From: Taxillus chinensis
Lineage: Eukaryota; Streptophyta; Magnoliopsida; Santalales; Loranthaceae
DNA: 64,000 nt
Reading direction: 5' to 3'
NCBI GenBank assembly: GCA_023512835.1
Contig: CM042084.1
Location: 57,094,793-57,158,792, forward strand
The number at the start of each line of letters is the position of its first letter. The stretch's first letter is position 1. Of the stretch, positions 21,246 to 31,169 are shown piece by piece. The notes under the pieces were generated by a model that was not told the origin of the DNA, made no database searches, and saw only the letters and a program-made list of their open reading frames with translations. Made by a program: the position numbers and the translations under genes.

Positions 21246-21250
21246 GGAGA
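21246..21250. repeat. E3 target site duplication, right (GGAGA)
   Basis: Identical to 11216-11220. Confidence 0.95.
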
Positions 21251-21980
21251 GCATAAAATGCAACCTTGTAAGGTTATTACTTAAAAAAAAACAAAAAAAA
21301 AGAGAAAAGAAAAGAGGGATTCAAAATAAAAACCGCAATGGCTTGATGTTTATGTGTGATTGTTTAGATTTGTAGCCACATTGGCTGAGTTTTGTTTGTT
21401 TTGAGAGTGTTGAGCTCAATTCTTTAGCTCATGATTTTGTTTTATCAGTTATTAGAATAGAGTGTGAGTTTATTGAGTTTAGACTAGCGTGTGAGTTCAA
21501 ATAAAGTAGAATAGAGGGTGTGTTTTCTTTGATGAGCACAATAGAAAACTCTCATGATTGCTTGGCAAGTACTTAATCAATAGCTGATGGCGAGTGTAGA
21601 GATAGAGTTTTCCATCCATTGTTCATTGATAGGTATTGGGCTTGAGAATTATTAGATTTGAGTGAGGCTGCTTATCCTTTGTGAGAACTTAAAGGGAAAC
21701 TAGGTGCTATTTTATCATGGATTGCTTGCTCATATCTGAAATTTAAGTGGTGATATTGCATGGTTGTTGGACTTAGGGATATGGACATGAATGAACTAAG
21801 CTATGACTCATTTTGATGCTTAAATTCCCATTTCATCATGATAGAGTTGCATGCTTAGGAAACCATGATTCTCCTTGATTGTTATTTTATTTTTCTTCCG
21901 TTTGACTGCGTGTTTATTTTATTTTTGCATGCTTGTATGTTTTTGCTTGAGGACAAGCAGTGGTTCAAGTGTGGTGTATT
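21251..21980 (+). other. Athila-like 3' non-coding region, second part (upstream copy)
   Basis: Resumes exactly where 11220 stopped and matches 34351-35091. It contains an A-rich tract (about 21281-21315). It ends in the pre-LTR phrase GAGGACAAGCAGTGGTTCAAG, known from Athila-type elements, directly before the LTR. No gene seen. Confidence 0.8.
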
Positions 21981-23484
21981 TGATAACGTGCATTTTATGC
22001 CGTTATTCTAGTGTTTATTTAGGATGTTTAAGAGCATGATTAGAGCCTTATTGCTTCATATATCATATATATTTGCTCTAACCCCTAGGAAGATGCTATT
22101 TGCAAATACATGCGTTTTTAAACTGTTTTGGCATATTTTGGAGCTCACTTTTGATATAGTAGATGGCCTCAAACAATTGGCGTGCAAGAACCAAAGTTGC
22201 TTAGAATGATGTCCTCTACCTACCACAGAAATTTCAGAGTATTTGGAGCTGCATGTGAATTCACCCATTTCACGTGCAAGCATATTTTTGTTTCTCAGGC
22301 CTCTACAGGATGCAAAGAAGCTTGGGGAGAAGTTTGAGCTGATTTGGAGCTGCACATGAATTCACCATATCACGTGCAAATTCACGTGCAGAGATATTTT
22401 TGGACCGATCCTATCGATTTTTCATGCTGATCATTTGTTTCTGAAGGCCTATGTCCAAATTATGGATGGAAGATAGAGATTTTAATGTTTGGAGTGTCAC
22501 TTATCAAAACTACGTCGTTTTGATAAATGGGCTAGGGTACACAGCTCAAAGCCCATCCAACCTCTATAAATAAAGCCTCCACGCCCCCTGCTAGACATCC
22601 TAGACCCCCTACACGTTTTTAGAGAGAGAGAGAGGCTTCACGACTTGGAGGTTGCTCCTTGACCTAGGAGAGCAGCCATTGCGGCCGTCGCGACCATCGC
22701 GGATTTTGGAGCCTGGATTTGAAGCCTTGTTGCGCGTGTGGATTAGAAGAAGATGTTTAGCTTTACTGCTATGGTTTTGCTTGTAATCATGCGTGAGTAG
22801 TTCTTATAATCTAGGGGAGCAATGTAGCCCCCTTGTTGCTTTGCTGTGTTTATGAATATTGGGTTTGGATGATTGAGTTTTGCGTGTTTTATGAATATGT
22901 TCTTAATTTCTATCTTTGGATGTACACCTTGGTATTCTTAGCCCTAGTCTGGGGCGGATTGAGATTCATAACTTATTTGTAATTGGTGTGATCATTATCC
23001 TTTTGCAAGTATGATTTATTGGCTTTGCATGTTTGTGTGTTTAGATGACCATTCTGGCATACAACTCTTAAAAGGACCTCAATGACCATTTGTTGTCCTT
23101 GGCTTATGTTTAGCATGTTTTCAATCAGACAACCCTAATACCATGAACCAGTAGAGATAAATAGGGAGGTGAAATTGTGACCCTAGATGCCTTTAATCCT
23201 TGAATCTTAATCCTAAAATCAATTTGCTTTCTTTGTTTATTCAGAAAACCAAATAAAAATTAGATCTTTAGTTATAAAAAGAATTCATTTTTACCAAGAC
23301 ATTTTATAGGGCAAGAGTAATTGGGTGTTTTGATTTAAGAACTAGAAAACTAGGCTAATCCCTGTGGGTTTGACCCCTTGCTTGCTGCTATTCTTTTAGT
23401 GCAAACTTAGGGAATTTATTATCTTGAAGAGAGATTTAACGACATTAGCTAGCTCTTTTAGAGAGGCTAAAAACCTGTTCGTCA
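21981..23484 (+). repeat. Athila-like LTR, shared (3' LTR of upstream copy, 5' LTR of downstream copy)
   Basis: TGATAACGTGCATTTTATG to GTTCGTCA, 1504 bp. It is preceded by the 3' non-coding region with the pre-LTR phrase and followed by a PBS, so it serves both sides. Confidence 0.9.
22183..22634 (+). promoter_or_regulatory. Athila-like LTR promoter: G-boxes, ACGT palindrome, TATA box, GA leader
   Basis: CACGTG/CACATG boxes occur through 22240-22395. One copy of the 22-bp near-palindrome (core AAAACTACGTCGTTTT) is at 22503-22524. The TATA box (CTATAAATAA) is at 22564-22573 and a GA run at 22621-22634. The same modules occur in the same order in E1's LTR (2270-2770). The 3' LTR repeats it (palindrome 35614-35635, TATA about 35675-35684). 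Confidence 0.7.
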
Positions 23485-23487
23485 AAT

Positions 23488-23505
23488 TGGCGCCGTTGCC
23501 GGGGA
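23488..23505 (+). promoter_or_regulatory. Athila-like primer binding site (tRNA-Asp)
   Basis: TGGCGCCGTTGCCGGGGA, three bases after the LTR end. This is the tRNA-Asp primer site known from Athila and Ogre/Tat elements. Confidence 0.92.
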
Positions 23506-23699
23506 TTCAACGGTTGACTAGCTTTAGAAATCCACATTGAGTGAAATTGTTTGAATTCTGATCTTGGTGTTTTATTTTGTTTTTTTTTTCTGTTATTTTT
23601 CTTTGAGTTTTTATTTATTTATTTTCTTTTGTTCGGAGCTGCTGGGTGTGTTCTTGTTGTTTTACATGAACATACACCAAGTGTTTGAGGAATTCCTAG
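23506..23699 (+). other. Athila-like 5' leader
   Basis: T-rich untranslated sequence between the PBS and the gag frame. Nothing else is seen. Confidence 0.5.
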
Positions 23700-24686
23700 T
23701 TGTGCATGCCAAGACAGGAGTTTATACCATTTAATCGGAAACCTGAAAGATTGTTCAGAGCTCAGCGTAGAGCAGCTAGGGAAGTAGCATGTGAGGCTGA
23801 AGAAGCATTGCAAGGCTTAGAGCAGTCAGTAGGTGAATTGATGGCAGATTTAAGGCCTGATGGTGGTGCACCGCAAGGAGGGGCTAATTACAATGGCCAA
23901 TATCCAGAAGAAGAGGGTAATCGGTTTATGCCCAGAACCTTCTTAGACTATGCGAGACCGATGATGTCAGACCATTATTCTGGGATTTGGCAGACAAGAG
24001 TCCAAGCAAATAGCTTCGAGTGAGCCGGCGTTGATCAACATGGTGAGCAACAACGCGTTTGGAGGAACAGTCGTGGATGATCCACACCAGCATTTGATGA
24101 GGTTCTACCGGATGTGCGACACCATAAAGATCAACAATGTATTGGAGGAGGCAATAAAGCTAAGGCTTTTCCCTTTCTCTTTAAGGGATAGAGCTCTTGG
24201 CTGGTTCAACATCTGCCAAGAGGTTCAATCAACACTTGGGAGGAGATGCGGACCAAGTTCATGTCAAAGTACTTCCCTCCTTCCAAGGTGATCCAGCTCG
24301 AGAGGGGAGATTAGCGATTCAGGCAAGATGAGATGGAGACTCTTCATGAAGCTTGGGAGCGTTTCAAAGACTTAATGAGAAGATGCCCTGATCATGGAAG
24401 ACCCCAGTGGATTCAAATTGAATCTTTCTCACAAGTCTTGATCCTACTCACAAGACAAGGTGAATGCATTCCTGGAGGATGCTTGATGAATCTAGAGCCC
24501 GACGCAAAGCCAAAGCTCTTGGAGAGGCCGTCATTAGCCGATTGGCGGTGGTCTAATGTGCGTACTTCAAAACCAAGGGAGAAGATAGCTTCAATTGATA
24601 ATTCTTCCAATGATATGCAAGCACAGATTCAAGCTTTAGTGAAAGGCATGAAAGTATTGGCTCTTAAAGTTGAAGGATCACAATAA
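23700..24686 (+). pseudogene. Athila-like gag, frameshifted
   Basis: Particle-forming structural protein. Open pieces are 23700-24023 (N-terminus, acidic, AAREVACEAEEALQGLEQ), 24031-24291 (core: DDPHQHLMRFYRMCDTIKIN, AIKLRLFPFSLRDRALGWF) and 24333-24686 (ETLHEAWERFKDLMRRCPDHG). The LRLFPFSLRDRALGWF and EAWERFKDLMRRCPDHG blocks are typical of Athila-type Gag. Frames shift near 24020, 24230 and 24310. The start is not certain; 23706 is the nearest Met in the first frame. A nucleocapsid zinc knuckle is not evident. Confidence 0.8.
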
Positions 24687-24877
24687 GCTTTACCATTAGC
24701 CGAAGCGGGGCTGGAGTGGAGTGAAGAAGCAAATTATGTTGGAGGAAAGGGCTTGTATCGAAGAAGCAATTTTATCCTCAACAACAACAATAAGGGTACA
24801 ACCAGAACCATTGCAGTCTCGGCCATTTCGGAAAAACCAGAACCAAGGGGGAGATACCTCATTTCAAGTACAAATAT

Positions 24878-26779
24878 GTGCCCCCCAGGGATGAAGCGAA
24901 TCCGTATGCTACGAATAATTATTTACACCCACCTCCGGGATTCGAGCAGAAACTTGACCTCGGCCTCAACAAAGAAAGAGGAAGGGTATATCGGAATGTA
25001 GATGAGCCAACCAAAAGAGAGGATATTTTGGAGGAAAGGGTAGTCACCATTAAATCTTCAATGAAGAATATAGAAAAGTTGCTTGTGAGTTTGGCCCAGA
25101 ATGTAAATCAAGGAGTCTCAGCTAAATCTTTTCCAAGTGATACTGAGGTGAACCCCAAGGAGAGCTGCAAGGCTATTACTCTAAGGAGCGGGAAGGCACT
25201 GAAAGAAGCTGAAGAGCCTAAGAAGAAGGCAATTCCAGAAGAACAAAGCAGACCCTTGGAAGATGATGACCAAGGAAAATTAGATAAAGAAGAAGAAAGA
25301 GTGCAAGAAAAGAAGGACCAACAGCTGAGTCAAGACAGAATAGCTGACGAACAGAGGCAAGAGCTCAGGCCTACTATGCCATTTCCTCAGAGGCTGAGGA
25401 ACCAGAGGGTTAAGGAAGAGTATGAGTGCTTCCTAAGTTTATTCAAGTGGCTTGAAATTAATATCCCATTTGTGGAAGTTTTGGAGCAGATGCCTAGGTA
25501 CAGAAAGTACATCAAAGATTTTGTGAAGAAGAAGAGGAAATATGGGGATCATGAGACAGTGGCTGTCACTAATGAGGTGAGCAGTGTTGTTCAACAGAGT
25601 TTGCCCATCAAGCATAAAGATCCGGGCAGTTTTAATCTCCCTTGTGTGATTGGCAATGCACCGCAGCAGCAGGCCCTATGTGATTTAGGGGCCAGCATCA
25701 ATTTGATCTCCTTTGCTTTGTACAAGCAGCTTGGGCTTAAGGGCATGAAGCCCACTTCCATATCATTGCGTTCATCGACCGGTCTCACTGGAAGGCCCGA
25801 AGGGATAATTGAAGACGTGTTAGTCAAAGTGGGCTCCTTCATATTTCCAGCGGACTTTGTAGTTTTGGAGATGGAAGAAGATAGAGGAGTTCAGCTACTC
25901 CTTGGAAGACCGTTTCTCAGAATGGGTTGTGCATTGATTGATGTTGCTCAAGGGCAGCTAACTCTAAGAATTAATGAGGAGACCTTAGTCTTCCACATGG
26001 GGAAGGCTTTGCAAGGTCAAGAGGAGGAGGACTGCCTTTGGGTTGAAGACCTTGAGGAATTGGTGGAAGATTACTTGGCAGAAGAAATTACCACCACCAA
26101 TAATAGAGCCCTTCAGCTTATAGAAGCTCAACAAGATGAAGAGATGTACTTGACAGCTGAGGAAGATGAACAAATTACAAACTCTCTGGAGCAAGCTGAG
26201 GAAGAGAAAGAAGATGACGTGCCTCCAGCTCCAGAACTGAAGGAGCTACCTGGACACCTAAGGTACGAATTTCTAGACTCTACAAATCAATTCCCTGTCA
26301 TTGTTGCTTCTAATTTGAATGATGTGGAGTGTACTCAATTGCTAGAAGTCCTTAGGAAACACAAAAAGGCCCTAGGATGGAACATTGAAGACATTAGGGG
26401 TATTAGTCCAGGGATTTGCATGCATAAAATTTTGATGAATTATGATTTTAAACCCACTGCTGAAAGACAAAGAAGATTAAACCCTGCCATGAAAGAAGTT
26501 GTTAGAAAAGAAATTTTAAAATGGAAAAATGCGGGTATAATTTATGCTATTTCCGATAGTGAGTGGGTGAGTCCATTGCATGTTGTGCCCAAGAAAGGAG
26601 GCATGACCGTGATTAAAAATGAGAAAAATGAATTGATCCCATCTCACACTGTGACGGGGTGGAGAGTGTGTGTTGACTATAGAAAGCTGAACAAGGCTAC
26701 TAGGAAGGATCATTTTCCTCTTCCTTTCATTGACCAAATGTTGGATAAGTTAGTGGCTATAGTCACTACTACTTTTTAG
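24878..26779 (+). CDS. Athila-like Gag tail, aspartic protease and RT N-terminus (633 codons open)
   Basis: The N-terminal ~200 residues are charged and Glu/Lys-rich (Gag tail or linker). The protease lies around residues 245-375: SFNLPCVIG, then DLGASINLI with catalytic Asp269 (D-L-G-A-S, the form usual in Athila rather than D-T-G), and VQLLLGRPFL. An acidic linker of about 120 residues follows (many EED/EEE runs). RT begins near residue 510 (LNPAMKEVVRKEILKWKNAGIIY, SPLHVVPKKGG, VCVDYRKLNKATRKDHFPLPFIDQML). The frame ends at the stop at 26777-26779 because of a one-base shift; RT motifs continue in another frame directly after. The first Met at 24878 is only the first in frame. Confidence 0.88.
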   Translation: MPPRDEANPYATNNYLHPPPGFEQKLDLGLNKERGRVYRNVDEPTKREDILEERVVTIKSSMKNIEKLLVSLAQNVNQGVSAKSFPSDTEVNPKESCKAITLRSGKALKEAEEPKKKAIPEEQSRPLEDDDQGKLDKEEERVQEKKDQQLSQDRIADEQRQELRPTMPFPQRLRNQRVKEEYECFLSLFKWLEINIPFVEVLEQMPRYRKYIKDFVKKKRKYGDHETVAVTNEVSSVVQQSLPIKHKDPGSFNLPCVIGNAPQQQALCDLGASINLISFALYKQLGLKGMKPTSISLRSSTGLTGRPEGIIEDVLVKVGSFIFPADFVVLEMEEDRGVQLLLGRPFLRMGCALIDVAQGQLTLRINEETLVFHMGKALQGQEEEDCLWVEDLEELVEDYLAEEITTTNNRALQLIEAQQDEEMYLTAEEDEQITNSLEQAEEEKEDDVPPAPELKELPGHLRYEFLDSTNQFPVIVASNLNDVECTQLLEVLRKHKKALGWNIEDIRGISPGICMHKILMNYDFKPTAERQRRLNPAMKEVVRKEILKWKNAGIIYAISDSEWVSPLHVVPKKGGMTVIKNEKNELIPSHTVTGWRVCVDYRKLNKATRKDHFPLPFIDQMLDKLVAIVTTTF

Positions 26780-27740
26780 ATGGCTATTCCGGGTATAATC
26801 AGATCATGGTTAAGCCCGAGGACCAAGAAAAGACCACCTTCACGTGCCCTTTTGGCACTTTTGCATTTAGGAGAATGCCATTTGGGCTTTGTAATGCCCC
26901 TGCCACCTTTCAAAGGTGTATGATGGCCATTTTTCAGGGTTTGGTTGAGGAGATCATGGAGGTCTTCATGGATGACTTTTCGGTGTTTGGTTCCTCCTAC
27001 CAACAGTGCTTAAAAAATCTAGATGTGGTCTTAGAGAGATGTGAGGAGAAGGAACTAGTCCTAAATTGGGAGAAATGCCATTTCATGGTAACCGAGGGGA
27101 TAGTTCTAGGGCACAAGGTGTCTGCACATGGTTTGGAGGTAGACAAGGCAAAAATCTCCACTATTGAGACTCGCCACCGCCAACCAATGAAAAAGGAGTG
27201 AGAAGTTTCCTTGGCCATCTCTGGATTTTATAGGAGATTCATTAAGGACTTCTCAAAAATTGCAAAACCCATGAGTAGGTTGTTAGAAAAAGACACAAGC
27301 TTTGAGTTTAATGCAGATTGCTTAGAAGCTTTCAACATCCTCAAGGGTAAGTTAGTCACTACACTGTTATAGTCACACCTTGACTGGGCTCACCTTTTGA
27401 GCTAATGTGTGATGCGAGTGATTATCTTGTGGGGGTAGTCTTAGGGCAAAGGTGAGAAAAGGTGTTTAGGGTCATTTACTATGCTAGTAAGACCTTAGAT
27501 GATGCTCAATAGAACTATACCACCATCGAGAAAGAGTTGCTAGCCGTGGTTTATGGTCGCAACAAGTTTAGACCCTACCTTTTTGGGTCTAAAGTCATTG
27601 TTTATACCGATCATGCTTGCATTGAAGTATTTGTTTGCTAAAAAAGAAGCTAAGCCACGTTGATTAGGTGGGTTCTCCTCTTACAGAATTTGACCTTGAA
27701 ATTAGAGACACAAAGGGAGCCCTAAAATTCGTGGCTGATC
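26780..27740 (+). pseudogene. Athila-like RT C-terminal half and RNase H, broken
   Basis: 26806-27201 has TFTCPFGTFAFRRMPFGLCNAPATFQRCM and the RT active site VFMDDFSVFG. Thumb and connection follow in shifted frames (SGFYRRFIKDFSKIAKP near 27218-27270). RNase H phrases are scattered over about 27400-27740 (a CDASD-like block, TIEKELLAVV, the FRPYLFGSKVIVYTDHA block near 27570-27620), with stops between them. The domain order matches Ty3/Gypsy Pol. Confidence 0.82.
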
Positions 27741-28949
27741 ACCTCTCCCGTGTGGAGAATGCACCTAAGTCTCTACCCATTGTAGATGACTTTCCTGATG
27801 AGAAGTTGTTTGAGGTACATCATCTTCCTTGGTTTGCTGACATAGCAAATTATTTAGCCACTGGGTTCATACCCAAGCAGTTCGACTACCACCAGAGAAA
27901 AAAATTGTTAGTGGATGCTAAGAAATTCATTTGGGAAGACCCTGTTCTCTATAGGAGGTGTGCTGACCAAATCATTAGAAAGTGTGTCCTTGAGGAGGAG
28001 GTAGATGACATAATACATAATTGTCATGCATCACATTATGGGGGCCACTTTGGGGTGCAAAGAACTGTGGCTAAAATCATGCAGTGTGGCTTTTATTGGC
28101 CTCGGATGGTGAATGACACCTATGTCTACATCAAAAAGTGTGATAGATGTCAAAGGGTAGGTGGTCTGTCTAGGAAAAATGAGATGCCCTTAACCGGAAT
28201 CCTTCCAGTTGAAATTTTTGACATTTGGGGCATTGACTTCATGGGGCCATTCCCCAATTCGATGGGTATTCATACATTTTGCTTGTTGTGGATTATGTGT
28301 CTAAGTCGGTAGAAGCTATTCCTACTAGAGTGAATGATGCTAGGGTTGTGATTCACTTCCTTACTAGGAACATCTTTAGCCGTTTTGGGACACCAAGGGC
28401 TATAATCGGTGATGAGGGTAGTCATTTCGCAACAAATTATTTGACAAATTATTGAACAAGTATGGTGTCACTCATAGGAAGTCTTTAGCTTACCACCCAC
28501 AAGCTAATGGACAGGCAGAGGTGTCCAATAGAGAGATTAAGGCCATTTTAGAGAAAACTATTGGAGCCAATAGGAAAGATTGGTCTCAAAGGCTTGATGA
28601 AGCCTTATGGGCATATAAGACAGCTTACAAAACTCCCATTGGGATGTCACCTTACCGTATTCTATATGGTAAGGCATATCACTTGCCTGTGGAACTAGAA
28701 CACAAGGCTCATTGGGCCTTAAAGAAGTTAAATTTTAACCCACAAGAGATCAAGGAGCTTAGGATGACTCAATTAATTGAGTTAGATGAGCTTAGGCTGG
28801 ATGCCTATGATAGTGCTAAATTTTACAAAGAAAGAACTAAGAAATGGCATGATAAGCAACTCAACAATGAACCTTTAACCTTAGGGCAGAAAGTTCTTCT
28901 ATTTAACACAAGGTTGAGGTTATTTCCTGGAAAATTAAGGTCCAAGTAG
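27668..28949 (+). pseudogene. Athila-like integrase, copy 1
   Basis: 27668-28312 carries the RNase H tail (FVADHLSRVEN), the zinc-binding segment (HNCHASHYGGHFGVQRTVAKIM, CDRCQRVGG) and the start of the catalytic core (GIDFMGPFPNS). 28452-28949 carries the core end ([28 protein letters not shown]) and C-terminal part ([39 protein letters not shown]). The 140 bp between are in another frame. A stop after LFPGKLRSK ends it where related proteins continue. Confidence 0.88.
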
Positions 28950-30275
28950 GTGGGACCTTTTGTGATAGTTGATACGAAGCCATATGGGAGCTTTGAGCTC
29001 CAAGTCTGTAGATGGCAAGAAATTTTGGGTGAATGGCAACAGATGAAACCCTACTTCGATTCAACTCAGAGGTTCATACCCAAGCGGCTCGACTACCACC
29101 GAGAGAAAAAAATTGTTAGTGGATGCTAAGAAATTCATTTGGGAAGACCTTGTTCTCTATAGGAGGTGTCTTGACCAAATCATTAGAAAGTGTGTCCTTG
29201 AGGAGGAGGTAGATGACATAATACATAATTGTCATGCATCACATTATGGGGGCCACTTTGGGGTGCAAAGAACCGTGGCTAAAATCATGCGGTGTGGCTT
29301 TTATTGGCCTCGGATGGTGAATGACACCTATGTCTACATCAAAAAGTGTGATAGATGTCAAAGGGTAGGTGGTCTGTCTAGGAAAAATGAGATGCCCTTA
29401 ACTGGAATCCTTCCAGTTGAAATTTTTGACATTTGGGGCATTGACTTCATGGGGCCATTCCCCAATTCGATGGGTATTCATACATTTTGCTTCTTGTGGA
29501 TTATGTGTCTAAGTCGGTAGAAGCTATTCCTACTAGAGTGAATGATGCTAGGGTTGTGATTCACTTCCTTACTAGGAACATCTTTAGCCGTTTTGGGACA
29601 CCAAGGGCTATAATCGGTGATGAGGGTAGTCATTTCGCAACAAATTATTTGACAAATTATTGAACAAGTATGGTGTCACTCATAGGAAGTCTTTAGCTTA
29701 CCACCCACAAGCTAATGGACAGCAGAGGTGTCCAATAGAGAGATTAAGGCCATTTTAGAGAAAACTATTGGAGCCAATAGGAAAGATTGGTCTCAAAGGC
29801 TTGATGAAGCCTTATGGGCATATAAGACACCTTACAAAACTCCCATTGGGATGTCACCTTACCGTATTCTATATGGTAAGGCATATCACTTGCCTGTGGA
29901 ACTAGAACACAAGGCTCATTGGGCCTTAAAGAAGTTAAATTTTAACCCACAAGAGATCAAGGAGCTTAGGATGACTCAATTAATTGAGTTAGATGAGCTT
30001 AGGCTGGATGCCTATGATAGTGCTAAATTTTACAAAGAAAGAACTAAGAAATGGCATGATAAGCAACTCAACAATGAACCTTTAACCTTAGGGCAGAAAG
30101 TTCTTCTATTTAACACAAGGTTGAGGTTATTTCCTGGAAAATTAAGGTCCAAGTAGATGGGACCTTTTGTGATAGTTGATACGAAGCCATATGGGAGCTT
30201 TGAGCTCCAAGCTGTAGATGGCAAGAAATTTTGGGTGAATGGCAACAGACTGAAACCCTACTTCGATTCAACTCA
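27866..30275 (+). repeat. Direct tandem duplication of the integrase region (unit about 1205 bp)
   Basis: 27866-29070 and 29071-30275 are near-identical. The junction reads from the end phrase CGATTCAACTCAGAGG straight into TTCATACCCAAGCGG, the phrase that begins the first unit. The two copies differ at few places, mostly at CAG/CTG. Confidence 0.92.
29113..30156 (+). pseudogene. Athila-like integrase, copy 2 (duplicate)
   Basis: Repeats copy 1 from the zinc-binding segment to the C-terminus (open pieces 29113-29520 and 29728-30156). It has the same frame break in the catalytic core and the same terminal stop, so these lesions predate the duplication or are shared read errors. It lacks the RNase H junction present in copy 1. 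Confidence 0.88.
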
Positions 30276-30589
30276 GAGGGAGATAGTTGATTCCCTCTCT
30301 TTCACCATTGCATGATCATAACTGCAAGTCTAGCTACAAACTTTAAATAAAGCGCTGGTTGGGAGGTAACCCAATGTTTATTGCTATGTTTTATTTTATG
30401 TTATTTTCTTTTATTTATTTTATTCAATAAATTTGTTTGCAAGCTAACCATTGTGCAGGAGACTTTGCTTCTTTCTTAACTAACCATTTGCAGGATGAGC
30501 AAATTATTGGGTCCTGAACTTGTGGAATTACTTTTAAAGTCAAAGTCAAGGAGCAAGGAGCAAGTGAAGCCCAAAAGTGCTTGAAGATG
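30276..30589 (+). other. Spacer after integrase
   Basis: AT-rich non-coding sequence with a T-rich run near 30385-30425. No gene seen. Confidence 0.5.
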
Positions 30590-31169
30590 GGCTCAAACAA
30601 TTCACGTGCAAGACTTAAAGATGGTCCATAATGCACAAGAAACTAAGTGGAGAAATTTGGGCCAGTTTGGGCCTGAACGTGAATTTGAACGTGAATTGCC
30701 CAATTCACGTGCACCTCCTTTTGAGCTGTAACTTTCTGGAATGGTAGATGAAGACCATGTGAATCACGTTTACTCTTGCACGTGAATTTCTAGTTGTCAT
30801 ATGGAGGCTCAAAAATGCAAAATACCGATTTTAGCCCTCCTAGAAGCTTCAAACAATTCACGTGCAGAAAGGACTATTGCTTGCCAGCTCAAGAGAGACC
30901 CACCACCAAATTTTGGGACGATTCTGACCTGCACGTCATTTCAACCAATTCACGTGCAAGGGCTATTTTGGTTAGAACACTCTGAAAATTTAGGGGCACA
31001 TGTATCACGCCAATTGGAGCATCGTTCCTTTTGCACGCTATATAAAGAGAGGCCATCTTCAAAGGCTTCCACACCAAAATCACTCCAGATCTGAGTATTA
31101 GAAAAACTCTGCTCTTTTGCTCTCTTGCTCTTCAGTTTTCTGCTCTTGCTCTTTATTCTCATTCCAAAG
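30590..31169 (+). promoter_or_regulatory. Promoter-like block in front of the additional ORF
   Basis: Five or more CACGTG or ACGTG cores in AATTCACGTGCA context (near 30600, 30689-30712, 30778, 30857, 30948). These include an inverted repeat ACGTGAATTG/CAATTCACGT at 30689-30710. A good TATA box (CTATATAAAG, 31038-31047) follows, with the first Met codon at 31170. The block resembles the LTR U3 in composition. Promoter activity is inference. Confidence 0.5.

Larger units (their letters stand above)
9352..23484 (+). mobile_element. Athila-like element, truncated upstream copy sharing its 3' LTR (interrupted by E3)
   Basis: 9352-11220 and 21251-21980 together match 32430-35091 of the downstream copy: Ulp1-like ORF, long 3' non-coding region and a pre-LTR phrase (GAGGACAAGCAGTGGTTCAAG). 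They run into the LTR at 21981-23484, which is also the 5' LTR of the downstream copy. E3 (11221-21245) is inserted in between. Everything upstream of 9352 (LTR, gag, pol) is missing from this copy. Confidence 0.82.

Noticed and set aside
24413..24610. Antisense frames across Athila-like gag and pol
   Set aside because: Shadows of the sense coding region.
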